Source of the DNA: Planctomycetota bacterium | Lineage (GTDB): Bacteria > Planctomycetota > Phycisphaerae > FEN-1346 > JAACEH01 | Direction of reading: 5' to 3' | Length of the DNA stretch: 24,744 nucleotides | NCBI GenBank assembly: GCA_016935955.1 | Contig: JAFGPY010000102.1 | Location: 1-24,744 of the forward strand | In this document: one piece after another, positions 8,789-16,698 of the stretch | Numbering within the stretch: position 1 is the first letter of the stretch | How the letters are laid out: every line of letters begins with the position of its first letter | Made by a program: the position numbers and the translations under genes | Notes under the pieces: generated by a model | Told to the model about the DNA's origin: nothing | Database searches by the model: none | The model's input: only the letters and a program-made list of their open reading frames with translations

Positions 8789-10552
8789 CTATGGCCACAT
8801 GGCTGTGACGGCGTTGATGATGTGGCCGGCGCAAAGGGCGCCCGCGCCCGCAGCCGCAACGAGGCCGAGCAGGATTGCCGCCGCAATGACCTTGGCGGAC
8901 ATCGGCACCGAGGCCGATGTCTTCTGGGACAATCGCCAGAAGAGAATGGTAAACCGCGACGCCGCCAGCACGAGCGCCGCAACCACCATGGACCTGGCGA
9001 TCGACGGCAATTCGATCTTCCCACCGGGGCCTCCCATGTAGAGCACCACGGCGGCAAGGGCCAGACAGGCCAGAGCCAGAATGAACGTCGGGCCGGAGGC
9101 CACGGTCCTGCGGACGGCGGTCCGACGGTCGGTCGCCGGCGCATCGAGGTCGACATCGCACAGGGCCGCAGTCGCCACACCGCACAGGGCGAACAGCATC
9201 GTCGTCAGCAGTAGCGCCAGGGCGAAGGCCTCCTGGACGTATTCGGTCTGCTGCTCAATGCCGACCATGCCCGTGCCGGCAATAAGGATCAAGGTGATGC
9301 CGACAAGACACGCGGCCAAGTGGCCGACTGTCCGCCGGGGATCGCTTTGCACGGTGGCCAGCAGTGCGCCGCCGACCAAGCTCACGATGCCCAGCACGAG
9401 GACGATCGGCCGCGCAACGTCGACCACGACGGCAAACGGTCCCTTAAGCAGACGCACAAGCACCAGCACGGCAGCCATGGTGGGCACGGAGACGAGGAAA
9501 CCGACCGAAGGGGCCGGGGCGCCCTGGTACGTGTCAGGCACGTGCATGTGAAACGGGACTAGGCCGACAAGCAGGGCCATCCCCGCCAGCACAAGGGCCA
9601 GGCCCGCGGAGGCCAGGCCGATCGGCCCCTGCCCTGCGGCCACGAGTCGCGTCAGGCCTTCGGCGACACCGTCGTACTGCGTATCGCCCGAGGCGGCATA
9701 CACGAGGGCCACGCCGAACAGCAACAGGGCGAAGGCGACCATGCCGGCCAGAAAGTGCTTCATCGCCGCCTCAGTTGCGGAGGCGTCGTGCGACTGCATG
9801 CCGAGCAGAATGGTGTTGCACAGCATCATCAGGGCGAGCCCTGTGTAGAGGGTCAACAGATCCGTAGCACTGACGGCGATTGTGGCGCCTGTTGCGGCAA
9901 GGATGAGGGTCACGAGGAAGTCGGCCCGGCGGTCGCCCATGCGGCGAATCTCGAACAGGGACGCCGCCACCATGACCGCCGAGACGGCCAGGAGTGCAAG
10001 CTGCCCGAAGACGGCGAACGGATCGAGTCGCATCAGCCCCATCATGTCATGCCACTCGGACGACAGCGGATCGTACAGCTGGACAAGGGTGGCACCGGCC
10101 GTCACGAGGCCCGCCAGCACCAGTACGAGGGTCGGCCAGAACGCGCGGCGTCCGAGGACCACCTTGGCCAGGAGTCCCAAGACCGCGGCGGCCACCAGGG
10201 CCAGTTGCGGCCACGCGGCAACGATCTCGACATGGTCGCTCTGAGCGGTGGCCCGCGCCGCTATGGGTGCAGTGGTCAGGGGCGGCATATCGGGCCACGG
10301 AAGGTTGCCGGCGGCGACGCAGAGGAGAACGGTACCGATGACCGTCCAGAGGACGTGCATGCGGACGTCGCCGGTGTGCAGCACGCTGAGCAGCCGCGCG
10401 GGGAAGGCCAAAGCATCGGCCAGACGCAGGACGGCCCGGGCAGATCGCGACGGCTTGCGGCCGGTGCGGATGATCGCCGGAACCAGCAGCAGGAACATGG
10501 CCGCCAGCAGACCGCCGACGATCGCGAGCCAGTGCATGTTGATGAGCGGCAT
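8789..10552 (-). CDS. nuoN: NuoN-like proton-translocating subunit with extra N-terminal segment and missing key residues
   Basis: A 587-residue antiporter-type membrane subunit of complex I. Homology to NuoN begins near residue 107 and runs to the end, about the normal NuoN length. EAAMKHFLAG (261-270) and VPFHMHVPDTYQGAPAP (332-348) are clear NuoN motifs. Against E. coli NuoN recalled from memory, Lys158 and probably Lys395 are kept (Lys265, Lys512). TM5 Glu133 is replaced by Ala240, Lys217 by Leu328 and Lys247 by Thr358. Residues 1-106 are extra. They hold two hydrophobic helices and LLSVLHTGDVR (55-65), resembling the tail of NuoL/HyfB-type subunits. The start at 10552 lies five bases after the nuoK stop and has AAGGG upstream. 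No nuoL or nuoM lies between nuoK and this gene. It could be a degenerate or repurposed membrane-arm subunit. Confidence 0.88.
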   Translation of the reverse strand: MPLINMHWLAIVGGLLAAMFLLLVPAIIRTGRKPSRSARAVLRLADALAFPARLLSVLHTGDVRMHVLWTVIGTVLLCVAAGNLPWPDMPPLTTAPIAARATAQSDHVEIVAAWPQLALVAAAVLGLLAKVVLGRRAFWPTLVLVLAGLVTAGATLVQLYDPLSSEWHDMMGLMRLDPFAVFGQLALLAVSAVMVAASLFEIRRMGDRRADFLVTLILAATGATIAVSATDLLTLYTGLALMMLCNTILLGMQSHDASATEAAMKHFLAGMVAFALLLFGVALVYAASGDTQYDGVAEGLTRLVAAGQGPIGLASAGLALVLAGMALLVGLVPFHMHVPDTYQGAPAPSVGFLVSVPTMAAVLVLVRLLKGPFAVVVDVARPIVLVLGIVSLVGGALLATVQSDPRRTVGHLAACLVGITLILIAGTGMVGIEQQTEYVQEAFALALLLTTMLFALCGVATAALCDVDLDAPATDRRTAVRRTVASGPTFILALACLALAAVVLYMGGPGGKIELPSIARSMVVAALVLAASRFTILFWRLSQKTSASVPMSAKVIAAAILLGLVAAAGAGALCAGHIINAVTAMWP

Positions 10553-10557
10553 CGCCC

Positions 10558-10878
10558 TTACCCTTTCAGACCGGTCCAATGCTGTGTGCTGACGCTGCGA
10601 CGATAGCGATAGAGACTGACGACGATGACCACGCCGATGGCGGCCTGGGCCGCGGCGATCATGATGATGAAGACGGCAAACACCTGGCCGTTGTAGGTCC
10701 TGACGTGGTGGGCCACGGCCACGAAAGCTGTTGCAGCGGCCGCGAAGACCAGTTCAAGCGACATCAGCAGAAGGAGCATATTTCTCCGCCGCATGAGGCC
10801 GAACAATCCGAGCCCGAACAGCAGCGCGGCGAAGATGAGGGCCGTGCGGGCGTCGAAGATGACCATGGGTTGCGGCAT
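10558..10878 (-). CDS. nuoK: NADH-quinone oxidoreductase subunit K
   Basis: A 106-residue, three-helix membrane subunit of complex I that belongs to the proton path linking the quinone site to the antiporter-like subunits. The motif MSLELVFAAA carries Glu42, equivalent to E. coli Glu36. The second conserved membrane glutamate (E. coli Glu72, in AAAEAxIG) is here Gln78 in IAAAQAAIG, codon CAG at 10645-10647. The spacing of 36 residues between the two positions is exactly that of E. coli. The start at 10878 follows the nuoJ stop by one base, with GGGGAG about ten bases upstream; a longer frame to 10947 would run inside nuoJ. Membership of the family is certain from position, length and motif. 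Confidence 0.95.
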   Translation of the reverse strand: MPQPMVIFDARTALIFAALLFGLGLFGLMRRRNMLLLLMSLELVFAAAATAFVAVAHHVRTYNGQVFAVFIIMIAAAQAAIGVVIVVSLYRYRRSVSTQHWTGLKG

Positions 10879-10879
10879 G

Positions 10880-11668
10880 TCAGACGTCTCCCCTCGCCAG
10901 CCGGCGTTTGGGCGGGCGGCCAATGGCCACGGCGCCGACGACGGCAACCGTCAGAATGAGCGAAGCCACTTCGAACGGTACGGTGTAGCGGGTGTACAAC
11001 TCCCACCCGACAGCGCGGGTCGTGCCGGAAATGGGCCGCAACTCGTACCGCTGACCGTCGCGTATGGCCTGCTGCTCTTCAGGCGTAGCGTCGCCCAGCC
11101 GCGTGGGCTCAAGCGTCGCACCGTAGGCCTGATACGCGAAGTAGGTCGCAGGAGGAGACGAAACCGGACGGTTCCTAGGTCCCCCTACGGAGGCCAGCAC
11201 GGTCGCCGTCAGCACCGCGGCGAGGACGGCCGTCGTGACATTCCACGAGGTCGTAGCCTCACGACTCAGGGCCATACGCAGATCGATGAGCATCAGGATG
11301 AACAGGAACGACACGATGACCGCCCCGGCATTGATGCTGACGAGTATCGCGCCGAGGAATTCGGCACGGTAGCTGACAAAGATGCCGGCAAGCGACAGGA
11401 ATACCACCAACAGAGACAGCGCACAGTGAACCGGCTTCTGTCCGGTGACGACATGCACGGCCGCCACCAGAGCCGCAGCGCTGAGACCGTAGCGCAAAAC
11501 GTCGCTGAGGCGGTAGAGGTCGTAGCCGAAGTAGAATGCCGTTGCGGCCATGACCACGATGCCGGCCAGCACCGTGAAGGTCCGCGTGTCGCGGCTGGCG
11601 GCACCGAGGCCCAAACGGGCCACATAGTAGCCGGCCACAATCAGAGCGTAGAAGATCAGGATGGCCAC
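10880..11668 (-). CDS. nuoJ: NADH-quinone oxidoreductase subunit J with N-terminal extension
   Basis: A 262-residue membrane subunit of complex I, longer than the usual 165-200. The canonical part starts near residue 58: KPVHCALSLLVVFLSLAG (78-95), then AEFLGAILVSINAGAVIVSF (102-121). In that last motif the family normally has VYAGA; here the tyrosine is Asn113 (codon AAT, 11330-11332). The roughly 55 extra N-terminal residues contain hydrophobic stretches (about 2-20 and 33-47) and could add one or two helices. The C-terminal third has a soluble loop rich in charged residues and a last helix (about 233-250). The start is a GTG at 11668 with GGAG a little over ten bases upstream, 18 bases after the nuoI stop. 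An internal start near residue 40 cannot be excluded. Confidence 0.92.
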   Translation of the reverse strand: MAILIFYALIVAGYYVARLGLGAASRDTRTFTVLAGIVVMAATAFYFGYDLYRLSDVLRYGLSAAALVAAVHVVTGQKPVHCALSLLVVFLSLAGIFVSYRAEFLGAILVSINAGAVIVSFLFILMLIDLRMALSREATTSWNVTTAVLAAVLTATVLASVGGPRNRPVSSPPATYFAYQAYGATLEPTRLGDATPEEQQAIRDGQRYELRPISGTTRAVGWELYTRYTVPFEVASLILTVAVVGAVAIGRPPKRRLARGDV

Positions 11669-11686
11669 AAGCGTTTGTTCTCCGCG

Positions 11687-12277
11687 TCACCAGCGCGACG
11701 GATGCTTCTGGTCGCGCGTCAGGTCGTAAACAGTCAGCAACTGCTCCTTATCGAAGATCATCTCCTCGCGGCGCGTGCCGACAAGCGAGTAAATGCGCGT
11801 CAGTTCAATGGCGTCCTCGGGGCAGGCTTCCTCGCACATGCCGCAGTAGACACACCGCAATTCGTCGATCGTGAATCGCACGGCGTACTTCTCGCGGTCG
11901 GGCCACGGTGACTTGCCGGCCTCGATGCGAATGCAGTTGGCCGGACAGGCCGTTTGGCACAGAAAGCAGGCGACGCAGCGCATGCGGCCGCGCTCGTCCC
12001 TGTTCAGCCGATGCACCCCACGGTAGTTGTCGCTGACCTCGCGCGTCTCGTCGGGCCACTGAATGGTGAACTTCTTCTGCCAGATGTGCCGCACACCCGT
12101 CCACCAAGCCCACAGCAATCCAGGAATCTTCAGTCGCTGCCAGAACGTGTCGCGACCGCGAAGCCGCTTCTCTTTTTGCGGTCCGCGCCGCGGCGTGTCG
12201 TACGACGGTTGCGGCAGGCCGCGGTCGGCTACCGAACGGCCGGGTGCATTGAAGATCGGACCAGGAAGGTGCGTCAC
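11687..12277 (-). CDS. nuoI: NADH-quinone oxidoreductase subunit I (two [4Fe-4S] clusters)
   Basis: A 196-residue ferredoxin-like subunit that passes electrons from the NADH module to the N2 cluster beside the quinone site. Two complete CxxCxxCxxxCP motifs are present: Cys101, 104, 107, 111 and Cys142, 145, 148, 152. GLLWAWWTGVRHIWQKKFTI (53-72) is the typical membrane-surface helix. The first 45 residues are basic and poorly conserved. A much longer frame extends to 12772, but it runs through nuoH. The GTG at 12277 was chosen because GGAG lies six bases before it and it begins 11 bases after the nuoH stop. Confidence 0.96.
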   Translation of the reverse strand: MTHLPGPIFNAPGRSVADRGLPQPSYDTPRRGPQKEKRLRGRDTFWQRLKIPGLLWAWWTGVRHIWQKKFTIQWPDETREVSDNYRGVHRLNRDERGRMRCVACFLCQTACPANCIRIEAGKSPWPDREKYAVRFTIDELRCVYCGMCEEACPEDAIELTRIYSLVGTRREEMIFDKEQLLTVYDLTRDQKHPSRW

Positions 12278-12288
12278 GCGAGTCTCCA

Positions 12289-13335
12289 CTAAGGCATCAT
12301 CCGCCGCAGGAACACCAGTGTACCGGTCAGCGCGATGTTGAGCAAAGCCAGAGGCAACATGACCTTCCAGCCCAGACGCATCAACTGGTCGTATCGCAGT
12401 CGCGACAGACTCCAGCGCACGGTGATGAAGAGCAGGACGAACAACATCGTCTTGACCAGGAAGACCGCCGCCTGGGCCAATGGCAGCCACCACACGGAGC
12501 CGCACTCGGCCGCCGACAGTCCCGGCAACCCGTAGCCGCCGAGGAAGACCGTGGCCAGCAAGGCCGACATCGTGAACACGGCGGCATACTCGGCCATGAA
12601 GAACATGACGAATTTCATGCTGGAATACTCGGTGTGGTAGCCGCCGACGAGTTCCTGCTCGCTCTCGGGCAGGTCGAACGGCAGGCGGTTGGTCTCGGCG
12701 AAGGCCGCCACCAGAAAGACCACGAAGCCCAGCGGCTGGCGAAAGATGTTCCAGGCCGGCAGCCATCCCCAAAGCAGATGCTGCTGCGAAGCCACGATAT
12801 CGTTCAGGCGGAGCGATCCGGTCAACATGACGACGCCTACCAGCGAACCGCCCATGAAGAGTTCGTAAGAAAGCATCTGGGCCACGCTGCGAACGCCGCC
12901 GAGCAGGCTGTACTTGCTATTCGAGGCCCAGGCCCCGAAGACAATGCCGTAGATTTCCAATGATCCGACAGCCAGGATGAACAGGAGGCCCAGATTGATG
13001 TCGGCGACCTGAAGCGGAACGACGTGGCCGAACATTGTCACGGGTTCGCCGAACGGCACAACAGCGATGGTCATCAGCGCTGGGGCCAGCGACATGGCAG
13101 GGGCCAGGTAGTAGAGCAGACGATCGACGCCCTGGGGCGTGATGTCCTCCTTGAGCAGGAGCTTGACGATGTCGGCCAGCGGCTGCAACAGGCCGAACGG
13201 GCCGACGCGATTCGGTCCCCAGCGGTCCTGCATCAGGCCACTGATGCGTCGCTCGGCCCAGAGCATCAGCCCCACCATCGCCTGAACGAAAGCGAAGATG
13301 ACGAGGACCTTGAAGATGGTGATAACGGTCATCAT
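12289..13335 (-). CDS. nuoH: NADH-quinone oxidoreductase subunit H
   Basis: A 348-residue, eight-helix membrane subunit that forms the floor of the quinone chamber and the first proton path (E-channel). Conserved segments are [20 protein letters not shown] (23-42), [23 protein letters not shown] and the acidic quinone-side loop [20 protein letters not shown] followed by EYSSMKF. The glutamates of that loop and of FFMAEYA are retained, unlike the altered residues in NuoJ, K and N. The start is one of two adjacent ATGs (13335 or 13332), 12 bases after the nuoG stop, with only a weak ribosome site. Confidence 0.97.
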   Translation of the reverse strand: MMTVITIFKVLVIFAFVQAMVGLMLWAERRISGLMQDRWGPNRVGPFGLLQPLADIVKLLLKEDITPQGVDRLLYYLAPAMSLAPALMTIAVVPFGEPVTMFGHVVPLQVADINLGLLFILAVGSLEIYGIVFGAWASNSKYSLLGGVRSVAQMLSYELFMGGSLVGVVMLTGSLRLNDIVASQQHLLWGWLPAWNIFRQPLGFVVFLVAAFAETNRLPFDLPESEQELVGGYHTEYSSMKFVMFFMAEYAAVFTMSALLATVFLGGYGLPGLSAAECGSVWWLPLAQAAVFLVKTMLFVLLFITVRWSLSRLRYDQLMRLGWKVMLPLALLNIALTGTLVFLRRMMP

Positions 13336-13347
13336 GCAGCCGTTTGC

Positions 13348-14907
13348 CTAATCGTTTCTGCTCGCGCCTCGTGTGTAATCCCATTGCGCGCCGTCGCGGT
13401 GGCCGACAGCAGGCAGCAGTTCGTCGCCGACGTCCAGGGCCATCGCATCGGCCAGTGCCCGGAGGATGTCCCAGTCGCGCCGCGCCTGCCCCGGCGGCGG
13501 CACTGCCGCATTGACATCCTGGAGCGATCCGGACTCGCTTCTGACGGTTCCGGTCTTCTCGTAAGGTGAGGCACCGGGCAAGACGAGGTTGGCCTTCAGC
13601 CCTTTGTCACTCATGAAGCACGTCTGGACGGCGAAGAACTCCAGGAGTTCGAGGCCCAGGTCCTCGTACGGCACGAGAGCCCCGCGATACGCACCGCCCA
13701 GAGCGTACACGGCGCGGAGTCGGCCGTCCTCGATTTCGTCGGCCAGCCGGTCCAGGGTCAGCAACTGTCCGGCCACGTCGAGCAGCGCCCGTCGCGCACC
13801 GGCCACGTTCCATGCCTTCTCGGCCGAGATTCGAAAGCCCGGGAACCGTTGCGACGTCTCAGTTGGGGCCGGCCAGATGGACGCCGCCGTGGCCCCGAGC
13901 GAGACGAACAACTTGGCCAGAAGCATGTTTTCTTCGATGGTCGCCCACGGCGATCCGATGAAGGCGATGGCCTCGGGACCGTAACGCTTGGCCACGTGCC
14001 GCAGGCTGCGTGCCGCCAGGGCAAGAGCTTCGTCCCATCGGCAATGGGTGAACCCGTTCTCCTGGTTCACCAGCGGCACATCCAGCCGCCCGGCCCCTTG
14101 CCACTGCCGAAACGTGAAGCGTCCCTCATCGCAGATCCACGCGTTGTCGGCAGCCGCGTTCTTCCGGGGCTTGATGCGCAGAATCCGGTCCTCCGCGGTA
14201 TCAACGCGAATGGTGCATGCCGTGGCGCAGCGTGGACAGGTCGAGGCCGTGGACGTCAGCCACCAGACGCGACACTTGAACAGGAAGTCCTTCGAGCACA
14301 GGGCCCCGACCGGGCAGATGTCGACGATGTTCCCCGCCAGCGGATTGTCGACCGGGCGGCCGGGATCGACGTGAATCTCGCTGCGAACGCCGCGGTTGAC
14401 GACCGACAGTTCGCCCGTGCCGCTGACTTCACGCAGGAAACGGACGCAGCGTGTGCACATGATGCAACGGTCGGCGTAAAGGACGATGTCAGGGCCGACG
14501 TCCTTGACCGGCTGAGTGACCTTGGTCTCCTCGAAGCGGCTCGTCGGCGATCCCCAGGCGTAGCTGTAATCCTGCAGGACACACTCGCCCGCCTGGTCGC
14601 ACACGGGACAATCGAGCGGGTGGTTCGTCAGGTAGAATTCCATGACGCTGCGATGACTCTCGTGGACGCGCGGCGTGTTGGTCCGCACGACCATGCCTTC
14701 GGACACCGGCGTGGCACATGACGGCACGAGCTTGGCCTGTCCCTCAATCTCAACCAGGCACATGCGGCAACTCGATGGGACACTGAGGCCCGGGTGATAA
14801 CAGAAGTGCGGAATCTCGATGCCGACCGAGCGCGCGGCCTCGATGATCGTCGTCCCCTTGGGCACGACCGCCTCGCAACCGTCAATGGTCAGCCGCACGT
14901 CGCTCAC
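13348..14907 (-). CDS. nuoG: NADH-quinone oxidoreductase subunit G, short form
   Basis: A 519-residue iron-sulfur subunit that collects electrons from NuoF. Ligands are visible for the [2Fe-2S] cluster N1b (Cys36, 47, 50, 64), for N5 with its histidine (His96, Cys100, 103, 109), for N4 (Cys148, 151, 154, 198) and for the off-pathway N7 (Cys224, 227, 231, 259). The molybdopterin-oxidoreductase-like C-terminal region has only about 250 residues, against over 400 in E. coli or Thermus proteins, so this is a compact version. The GTG start at 14907 shares GTGA with the nuoF stop and has AGGAG nine bases upstream. An ATG at 14946 would overlap nuoF more deeply and lacks that site. Confidence 0.96.
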   Translation of the reverse strand: MSDVRLTIDGCEAVVPKGTTIIEAARSVGIEIPHFCYHPGLSVPSSCRMCLVEIEGQAKLVPSCATPVSEGMVVRTNTPRVHESHRSVMEFYLTNHPLDCPVCDQAGECVLQDYSYAWGSPTSRFEETKVTQPVKDVGPDIVLYADRCIMCTRCVRFLREVSGTGELSVVNRGVRSEIHVDPGRPVDNPLAGNIVDICPVGALCSKDFLFKCRVWWLTSTASTCPRCATACTIRVDTAEDRILRIKPRKNAAADNAWICDEGRFTFRQWQGAGRLDVPLVNQENGFTHCRWDEALALAARSLRHVAKRYGPEAIAFIGSPWATIEENMLLAKLFVSLGATAASIWPAPTETSQRFPGFRISAEKAWNVAGARRALLDVAGQLLTLDRLADEIEDGRLRAVYALGGAYRGALVPYEDLGLELLEFFAVQTCFMSDKGLKANLVLPGASPYEKTGTVRSESGSLQDVNAAVPPPGQARRDWDILRALADAMALDVGDELLPAVGHRDGAQWDYTRGASRND

Positions 14908-16202
14908 GATGCGTCGCTCCTGAACGTCCAATCCGGAAACGGGCAACCGCCCGCACGAATGTGCTCAACAAACTCGTCGCGAAACTTCCTGACGATGCTG
15001 CCGATGCCCCAGGCAACAGCCTCGCCGAACGGGCAGATCGTTTGCCCCGCAATGGCGTCCAGACGGTCGAGCACCAGATCCACGTCGGCCTCGCGACCGC
15101 GGCCGGCCTCGATGCGGTCGAGCGCCTGACGGACCCAGTGGACGCCCTCGCGGCACGGGGTGCATTGGCCACATGACTCGTGATCGAAGAAGGCGCAGGT
15201 GTCGGCGGCCACACGAACCATGCAGGTGCGGTCGTCGAGGACCATCACGGCAGCCGAACCGAGCATGGAACCTGCAGCCCGAAGATGGTCGAAATCGGCC
15301 GCGACGTCAATCTCGTCGGCACGAAGGACCTGTGAACTGCTGCCGCCGGGAATGATCGCCTTGAGCGGGCGGCCGCCGGCGATTCCACCCCCGAAACGAT
15401 CGTCGAAGACCAGGTCACGCAACGTAACGGTCATCGGTGATTCGTAGACCCCCGGCCGGTTGACGCAGCCGCTCAGGCAGTAGAGCTTCGGCCCGGTGTT
15501 GTTCGGCGAACCGATAGCGGCGAATGCCTCCGCCCCCTCGCTGACGATCATCGGCACGCAGGCCAAGGTCTCAACGTTGTTAACGGTCGTGGGCATACCA
15601 AACAGCCCCTTGGCCGCGGGGAACGGCGGCTTCTGTCGCGGCCATCCGCGGCGACCTTCGGTGGTCTCGAGCAGACCGGTTTCCTCGCCGCTGATGTAGG
15701 CTCCGGCGCCTTTGCGAAGATGGACCTCCAGACTGTAGCCGCTGCCGAAGATGTTGCGACCGATGAGACCGATCTCCACGGCCTCGTCGACGGCCCGCTG
15801 CATCGCCTGAGCCGCACGGGTGTACTCCCACCGCATGAAGACGTAGCCGCGAGTGGCACGAACGGCGTAGCAGGCCAGCAGCAGACCTTCAAGCACCTGG
15901 TGCGGCGTGGCCTCCAGCAGGCGGCGGTCCTTGAAGGTGCCGGGCTCGCTCTCGTCGGCGTTGCAGCAGACGAAAGCCGGGCCCTGACCATCACACGGCA
16001 TGAAGGACCACTTGCGGGCGGTCGGGAACCCTGCCCCACCGCGGCCGCGCAACTGACTTCCGGCCACCTCGTCGAGAACGTGCTGCGGATCACCGTGGCC
16101 GACAGCCATGCGCCAGGCGGCGTACCCGCCGCGAGCCTGGTAGGCGTCGAGCATCTCGGGATGCTCAGGCAAAGTTCCACTCGGCAACAGCACCAAGTCC
16201 AC
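14904..16202 (-). CDS. nuoF: NADH-quinone oxidoreductase subunit F (NADH/FMN binding)
   Basis: A 432-residue subunit that oxidises NADH through FMN. Motifs are the glycine-rich NADH loop GRGGAGFPTARKW (53-65), the FMN site NADESEPGTFKDR (81-93), GAGAYISGEETGLLE (165-179), NNVETLA (208-214) and the N3 cluster ligands Cys344, 347, 350 and 390 (CGQCTPCREG and ICPFGEA). Family members usually have Cys in place of Ser171 in the third motif; this is not a cluster ligand. The GTG start at 16202 is two bases after the nuoE stop. The gene overlaps nuoG by four bases, so the NADH module genes are translationally linked. Confidence 0.97.
   Translation of the reverse strand: MDLVLLPSGTLPEHPEMLDAYQARGGYAAWRMAVGHGDPQHVLDEVAGSQLRGRGGAGFPTARKWSFMPCDGQGPAFVCCNADESEPGTFKDRRLLEATPHQVLEGLLLACYAVRATRGYVFMRWEYTRAAQAMQRAVDEAVEIGLIGRNIFGSGYSLEVHLRKGAGAYISGEETGLLETTEGRRGWPRQKPPFPAAKGLFGMPTTVNNVETLACVPMIVSEGAEAFAAIGSPNNTGPKLYCLSGCVNRPGVYESPMTVTLRDLVFDDRFGGGIAGGRPLKAIIPGGSSSQVLRADEIDVAADFDHLRAAGSMLGSAAVMVLDDRTCMVRVAADTCAFFDHESCGQCTPCREGVHWVRQALDRIEAGRGREADVDLVLDRLDAIAGQTICPFGEAVAWGIGSIVRKFRDEFVEHIRAGGCPFPDWTFRSDAS
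14917..14921 (-). promoter_or_regulatory. Ribosome binding site deciding the nuoG start
   Basis: AGGAG lies nine bases before the GTG at 14907, inside the end of nuoF. It supports the GTGA overlap start rather than the ATG at 14946. Confidence 0.7.
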
Positions 16203-16204
16203 GT

Positions 16205-16678
16205 TCAGCCATCCTTCAGTGAATCGAGAATCTCGTCAATGCGATCGGGCGTCAGCGGCCCGTAGACCTCGTCGTTGATCATCATAGCCGGCGCCCGGTC
16301 GCAGAGCCCCAGGCACTCGACTTCCAGCAGCGTGAAACGTCCGTCGTCGCCGGTACAACCCACCTCCAGGGAGAGCCGCGTTGCCAGATGATCGACCACT
16401 CGTTTGGCTCCCATTCGCGCGCACGGGAGCGAGCGGCAGACCTTGATCACGTACTTGCCAACCGGCTGCCGATAGTAGACCGGGTAGAACGACAGGACGT
16501 CCTCGACGTCGGTGCGGCCCACCTTCAGGCGATTGGCCACATAACCCGCAGCCTCGGCGTCCACGTGGCCGTGCCGTCGCTGGACGATCTCCAGAGCCTG
16601 AACAATAGCCTCGCGCCGCGTCTCGCACGTAGCGATCAACCGGTCAATATCCCGACGTGTAGCGTCGCTGAGTTCCAT
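16205..16678 (-). CDS. nuoE: NADH-quinone oxidoreductase subunit E ([2Fe-2S], 24 kDa type)
   Basis: A 157-residue thioredoxin-fold subunit holding the N1a [2Fe-2S] cluster, part of the NADH module with NuoF and NuoG. The N-terminal helical region contains EIVQRRHGHVDAEA (30-43). The ligands are Cys81 and Cys86 (CRSLPC) and Cys122 and Cys126 (CLGLC). Length and order are normal. It has the clearest ribosome site of the operon (AAGGAG four bases before ATG) and starts 20 bases after the nuoD stop. Confidence 0.97.
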   Translation of the reverse strand: MELSDATRRDIDRLIATCETRREAIVQALEIVQRRHGHVDAEAAGYVANRLKVGRTDVEDVLSFYPVYYRQPVGKYVIKVCRSLPCARMGAKRVVDHLATRLSLEVGCTGDDGRFTLLEVECLGLCDRAPAMMINDEVYGPLTPDRIDEILDSLKDG

Positions 16679-16698
16679 GGTCTCCTTACCGAACCCGC

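Noticed and set aside
8789..10552. Reading the antiporter-type gene as nuoM or nuoL
   Set aside because: The order of motifs, the length from residue 107 onward and the TYQGAPAP segment match NuoN best. Only the N-terminal segment recalls NuoL.
11687..12772. A 361-residue version of NuoI with a long N-terminal extension
   Set aside because: The extension reads through nuoH in another frame. A GTG with a good ribosome site at 12277 gives a normal NuoI.
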